Assembly: GCA_963920765.1 (NCBI GenBank)
Contig: OY987251.1
Location: forward strand, 13,953,219-14,017,218
Direction of reading: 5' to 3'
Length of the DNA: 64,000 nucleotides
Origin: Ulota crispa
Taxonomy: Eukaryota > Streptophyta > Bryopsida > Orthotrichales > Orthotrichaceae
The notes beneath the pieces were generated by a model, which was given only the letters and a program-made list of their open reading frames with translations, ran no database searches and was not told the DNA's origin. Positions 60,230 to 64,000 of the stretch are shown one piece after another. Each line of letters begins with the position of its first letter. Position 1 is the stretch's first letter. The position numbers and the translations under genes were made by a program.

Positions 60230-63200
60230 GTATCATTCCAGAGTTGATATATTTGTTGAATTGCGGATGCTCTTACCATTTTCTTGATATTTTGCACTAA
60301 GATGCCGTATTGGACTAATCATGGATGATCTAAAGTAGTTTTAATAAGTAATATTCTAGGAACTATTTTGGTTTGCAAAGCATTAGAAGATACTTGTAAA
60401 ACATTGAGAATTACTTGTTTTAATAATTTAAGTAAACATCAAGACAAGTATGTAAAATGATTTGCAAAACGTTGAAAGATACTTACAAATTACTAGAAGA
60501 TTCTCGCAAAATATTAGAAGATATTTCAAAAACGTTGAGAATTGCAAACATATGTAAGCATCGTATTATCAAAAAGTAGGCTCGAATCAAGCAGTCCTAA
60601 CCAGCACATTGTCAATATATCCTAGTCAACAAAACTATGTTCAAAATGTTTTAATCAAAACGTCTTAAACAACATGATAGAGTTAAATTTAGTCCCATTT
60701 CTAATTGAGTCAAGAAATAAATGTAAACTACATTAGCAAAAGTTTGAGATCTCAAAGAGTCCCCTACAAAGCTTTTAAAGGGGTCTTAAAACATATACTT
60801 ATTACGATAAACAAATCATCAATCTCCTATTTTTGCTCACCCTTTGAATTCAATGCAATCATGAAAATTATATTATTATGTTATCCCTATTGGACAAAAA
60901 CTATGGGTACAAATGTACAATAGGACCATAAATTCTACTTTACTCTACTTGAATAGATGAGTGAAGTACTTGGATACAGGGTTTCTTTTTCTGGCAATTT
61001 GGGGCAAAATTGCACCAATTTTTTTGATTGGCACCAAGCCTATAGAAAAAAACACAATTATTTGGATGAAATTGCCAAAAAAGCTTCAAACTTTAAAAAA
61101 TGCTTGGATGAAATTGTCAAAAAGTGGATGAAAACCAAATTATACACATGTAATATGTGCTAATGTGATATTTCCTATCCAATATGTGGAGGAAAAAACA
61201 TTACTGAATAAAAAATTCATGTACCTTTCTAGGACAGCGTGAACCTACAGTCGGTTTGTTGTCTCTGGACCGCAGGGGAGGAGGCTTTGTGTAAAGGGAA
61301 GTATGAGTAGGTTTCTTACTTGAAAATCAAGCCATTGCTATATGAATTTTTTTTTTGGTAGTGTAGTTGCTTGTTCCACACCCAACCACAATACTGAAAA
61401 AGAATTAGAGAAATTGCGCAACAAATAAATCAGTGCAACCTGTGTTATATTGTCAAATATCAAAATCCCTCATTTTGTATGCTCCATTGTTGGCACCGAA
61501 CATAGGTGAAAAGAATTGGTTGTAATTGTCAAATATTACATCTGATTCATATATTTTCTAGAAGCAATAAGATTCATAGTTTTCTTTGTGAAAATATGAA
61601 ATTGCTATGAATTTGGGTAGGACCGTAGGAATTGTGAAGGAAATCTGTAATGTATACAAACTGTGCACGAAAAATCTTAAAAAAATCACTACTATAGTGG
61701 AGAACATCACAGAGTAAAAAAAGTTCCCTGGTCATCCTGTATTAGTAAATTGGTTATAAGTACAAATTTTGATTTACAATAGACTGTCCTTTTTCAACAA
61801 ATACTCAGTATGTTCAAACAAGTTCAAACGAATTAGAAACTAGACTTGAGAAAGTTCCTTAATTGATTTTATTAGGAATAAAAGGAATAACTTTTATTTT
61901 AGCATCAAGTTATTAAAAATAAAAAGAGCCAAATGCAGTAAAATAAGTTATCGAATGTACTATTTTTGAGTCAAATATCCTACTTACAGCAAGTGTAGCA
62001 ACTGATATGAATTAAATTTGTCTTAATGATGAAGGTATAACTTACCACTGACAAAACTACACACAAAGCTAGAAGAAAAACCATTGTTTATCGTCACTGG
62101 CAATTTTGTAAACACCTTTCACAAGCCATCTTTTTATTTTTTTTGGCTTTTAGTTGCATTACAGGGTGGTCAATAAGGGTTCGACAATTGTCCTTCAAAG
62201 CTGAATAAAAAAAGTGGGTCAATCATGTACGTCCTGGTGTAAACTGGTGTGTCCATTTCAAACTGTACATTTAATGCCAAGTTGCTCTGAAGCTACATTT
62301 TATGTGCATCGTATGTCTTGCCAAGATAACTACACCCACCTTACACACTTGAAGGTTTGCCTGACTCAACTGTGACACACCTAATAGCATGAGGTAGGCG
62401 CACCCATAAGCGTGGAAATAAGGGTTTTGGAGTAGGTAAATCAATTGACTAATTTTGAAAAAAATACTGTAAGTTTGTAAGTTAGGAAGTGAAAACCAAA
62501 AATATTGGCATCAATGTCAAGGTTTCAATTACAAGCATTTGTTCACAAAGATATTTCAAAGTGCTAAATCACTGAAATTGTAAGAACCATGTGTAAGAAA
62601 TGTTAAAAACAAGACTTGTTGGTTCTTAAATAGTGAGATGGGTACTCAAAATTGTCATCCGAGTCACCCACGACCATCACTTTGTCACACATAACTATCA
62701 CTTAATTACCCATAACCATTTGATTTATAGGTGTTAATCATTAACAATATCAGGTAACGCCCATGGGGACATGACGGGGATGGGTGCTCCTACCTCGATT
62801 CACTTTGGTTTTAAATTATGATGCAATCATATTTTGTGTCATAATCAGTACAGCTCTCTTTACCACCAAACTAAGCAGTACTGTAGTGGGGTTTTTCTGA
62901 AAAGTTTGCTAAGTCTTGTGGGAAAGTGTGTAGTTTCTCATGTACTGATACTGCAACAGGAAACCTCTGTGAATGGTTCAGCTGTTGAGAAGATTTTGAA
63001 GAAACTCGAACAAATGTTGCGTGGTCTTCTAAAGACCGCATGACAGAGAAATTTTCAGTAAACTCAAAATGGAACTCTAACAAGCAACAAAATAAAAAAT
63101 TAGAATCATTGTAACATGTTTTCAACCCATGAGTTGCCTCTATGATTTTAGTGAGAGGTCCAAACGTGGAATTTCTTTGAAAAAGAAGAAAAGTAGTTCC

Positions 63201-64000
63201 CAAGAAAATTCAAAAGATTATTAACCCCTAAATGCCCAAGGGTGTTTTTCTCGTTTTCGGAAGGTAGTTTTGAGGTTTTTGTTTTGTCCTTGTAAGATCA
63301 TTATTAAACATCAAAATAAAATTGTAACCGTTGAATTTTGAACTTCAAGGTTTCTTGATGGCACTACCCAAAAAGAATCCAAAATGACCATGCAAATTTC
63401 AGATATTTATAATTGAATGATGATGATTCCGGAATTTTTTGCTTTTTTTGAAGTTGCCCAAAACTACTAATGCAAATTGGCAACTTTTGAATACAAAATT
63501 GAGAAACAACAACTTAGGATGCTTTAATGTTTATTGTTGTTACTTCAAAACCAATGGCCCCTCTTCCAAATCAATGATCACAATTTCACAAATGAGCTTG
63601 CAATGCAACTATCAAAGTGCAAACCCCTAATTCAAAGAATTTTTTTAACTTCAATTATTGACCAAAATTCAATTTGAATGAAAGAAAATTCAACGGTGAA
63701 TGGAATATAATCTTTATAACAAAGATATTCCAATTGAAAATAGTCCAAGTTAGATTTTGTTAGATGTCAAAATTTCAATAAAAGGGGCCTTATTGCCCAA
63801 GGGAGTGCCTAAGGGAAATCTTCACCTTTTTCTCAATCTGATGCCCGTTTTTCCAATGTGGCAATTTCTCATAGGCTCTGTGACACTATTTACAACATTG
63901 TTCATGACACTATTCACAATACTATTCATAAGAATTAGAACATAGTATGAAGCGTCAAGTCCCAACTCTAGGCTCTCAACCAATCGGATTTTGAAAATGT
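60230..64000. other. Intergenic DNA without a recognised gene
   Basis: I found no convincing gene. A TTAA-family left terminus (TTAACCCCTAAATGCCCAAG) begins at 63221 and may belong to an element that continues past the window. Short open frames (for example 60957-61163, 62834-63043) match nothing I know. Confidence 0.45.

Noticed and set aside
60957-61163. 68-codon open frame with a repeated LDEI..K motif
   Set aside because: The repeat is a short DNA duplication in AT-rich sequence; no family match.
1-64000. CRISPR arrays, rRNA, tRNA genes, LTR retrotransposons, viral insertions
   Set aside because: No regularly spaced repeats, no rRNA or tRNA-like sequence, and no gag-pol or other viral motifs were recognised by eye; a tRNA scan and profile search would settle this.

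Overview
The window is nuclear DNA of a green land plant. Five protein-coding genes carry spliced GT-AG introns or plant-specific domains: a plant-type organellar MutS homologue (MSH1), a sphingoid-base C4-hydroxylase (SBH), an S-protein homologue (SPH, plant self-incompatibility S1 family), a RecQ helicase of the plant RECQSIM type, and an AP2/ERF transcription factor. A fragment of plastid ndhD lies in nuclear context. Gene density is low (about one per 12 kb), intergenic DNA is AT-rich, and I see no LTR retrotransposon. This would fit a bryophyte or other non-flowering plant, but the lineage is a weak inference.

Layout. 1-4230: nested DNA transposons. 4231-8741 (-): MSH1, with two MITEs in its introns. 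8742-10874: MSH1 upstream region with telo-boxes, then a small MITE. 10875-11916 (-): SBH. 12456-19253: a mosaic of non-autonomous transposons, including an inverted partner of the repeat at 1-897. 20719-21150 (+): SPH, with a probable leader and 5'-UTR intron from about 19254. 21540-24000: repeats. 24094-33663 (+): RECQSIM, with a plastid ndhD fragment in its probable first intron. 33664-49690: 16 kb with no recognisable gene, but with palindromic elements and one assembly gap that is probably false. 49691-51099 (-): ERF. 51100-64000: MITEs and unassigned AT-rich DNA.

The main novelty is the non-autonomous transposons, whose borders can be read to the base. (1) A family of 151-370 bp elements has termini like AACGCCATATTCATTAA and 4-bp target duplications of varied sequence (TTGA, CGCA, GATA, AAGA, GAGA, AATG); two copies can be compared with an empty site. 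(2) A TTAA-flanked family has termini like CCCCTAAAGG; one member is an almost perfect 720-bp palindrome, and one is inserted in a Stowaway-like MITE whose intact relatives show the empty TTAA. (3) Mutator-like elements include a foldback with about 0.8-kb arms and a perfect 9-bp target duplication. (4) There are Stowaway-like (TA) and Harbinger-like (TTA/TAA) MITEs.

Two genes act in genome maintenance (MSH1 in organelles, RECQSIM probably in the nucleus). MSH1 is unusual: it ends before the usual C-terminal GIY-YIG nuclease domain and has Val where the mismatch-sensing Phe is expected. Exon borders were placed by eye, using splice consensus, reading phase and recalled family sequence; both multi-exon models of MSH1 and RECQSIM sum to a whole number of codons.
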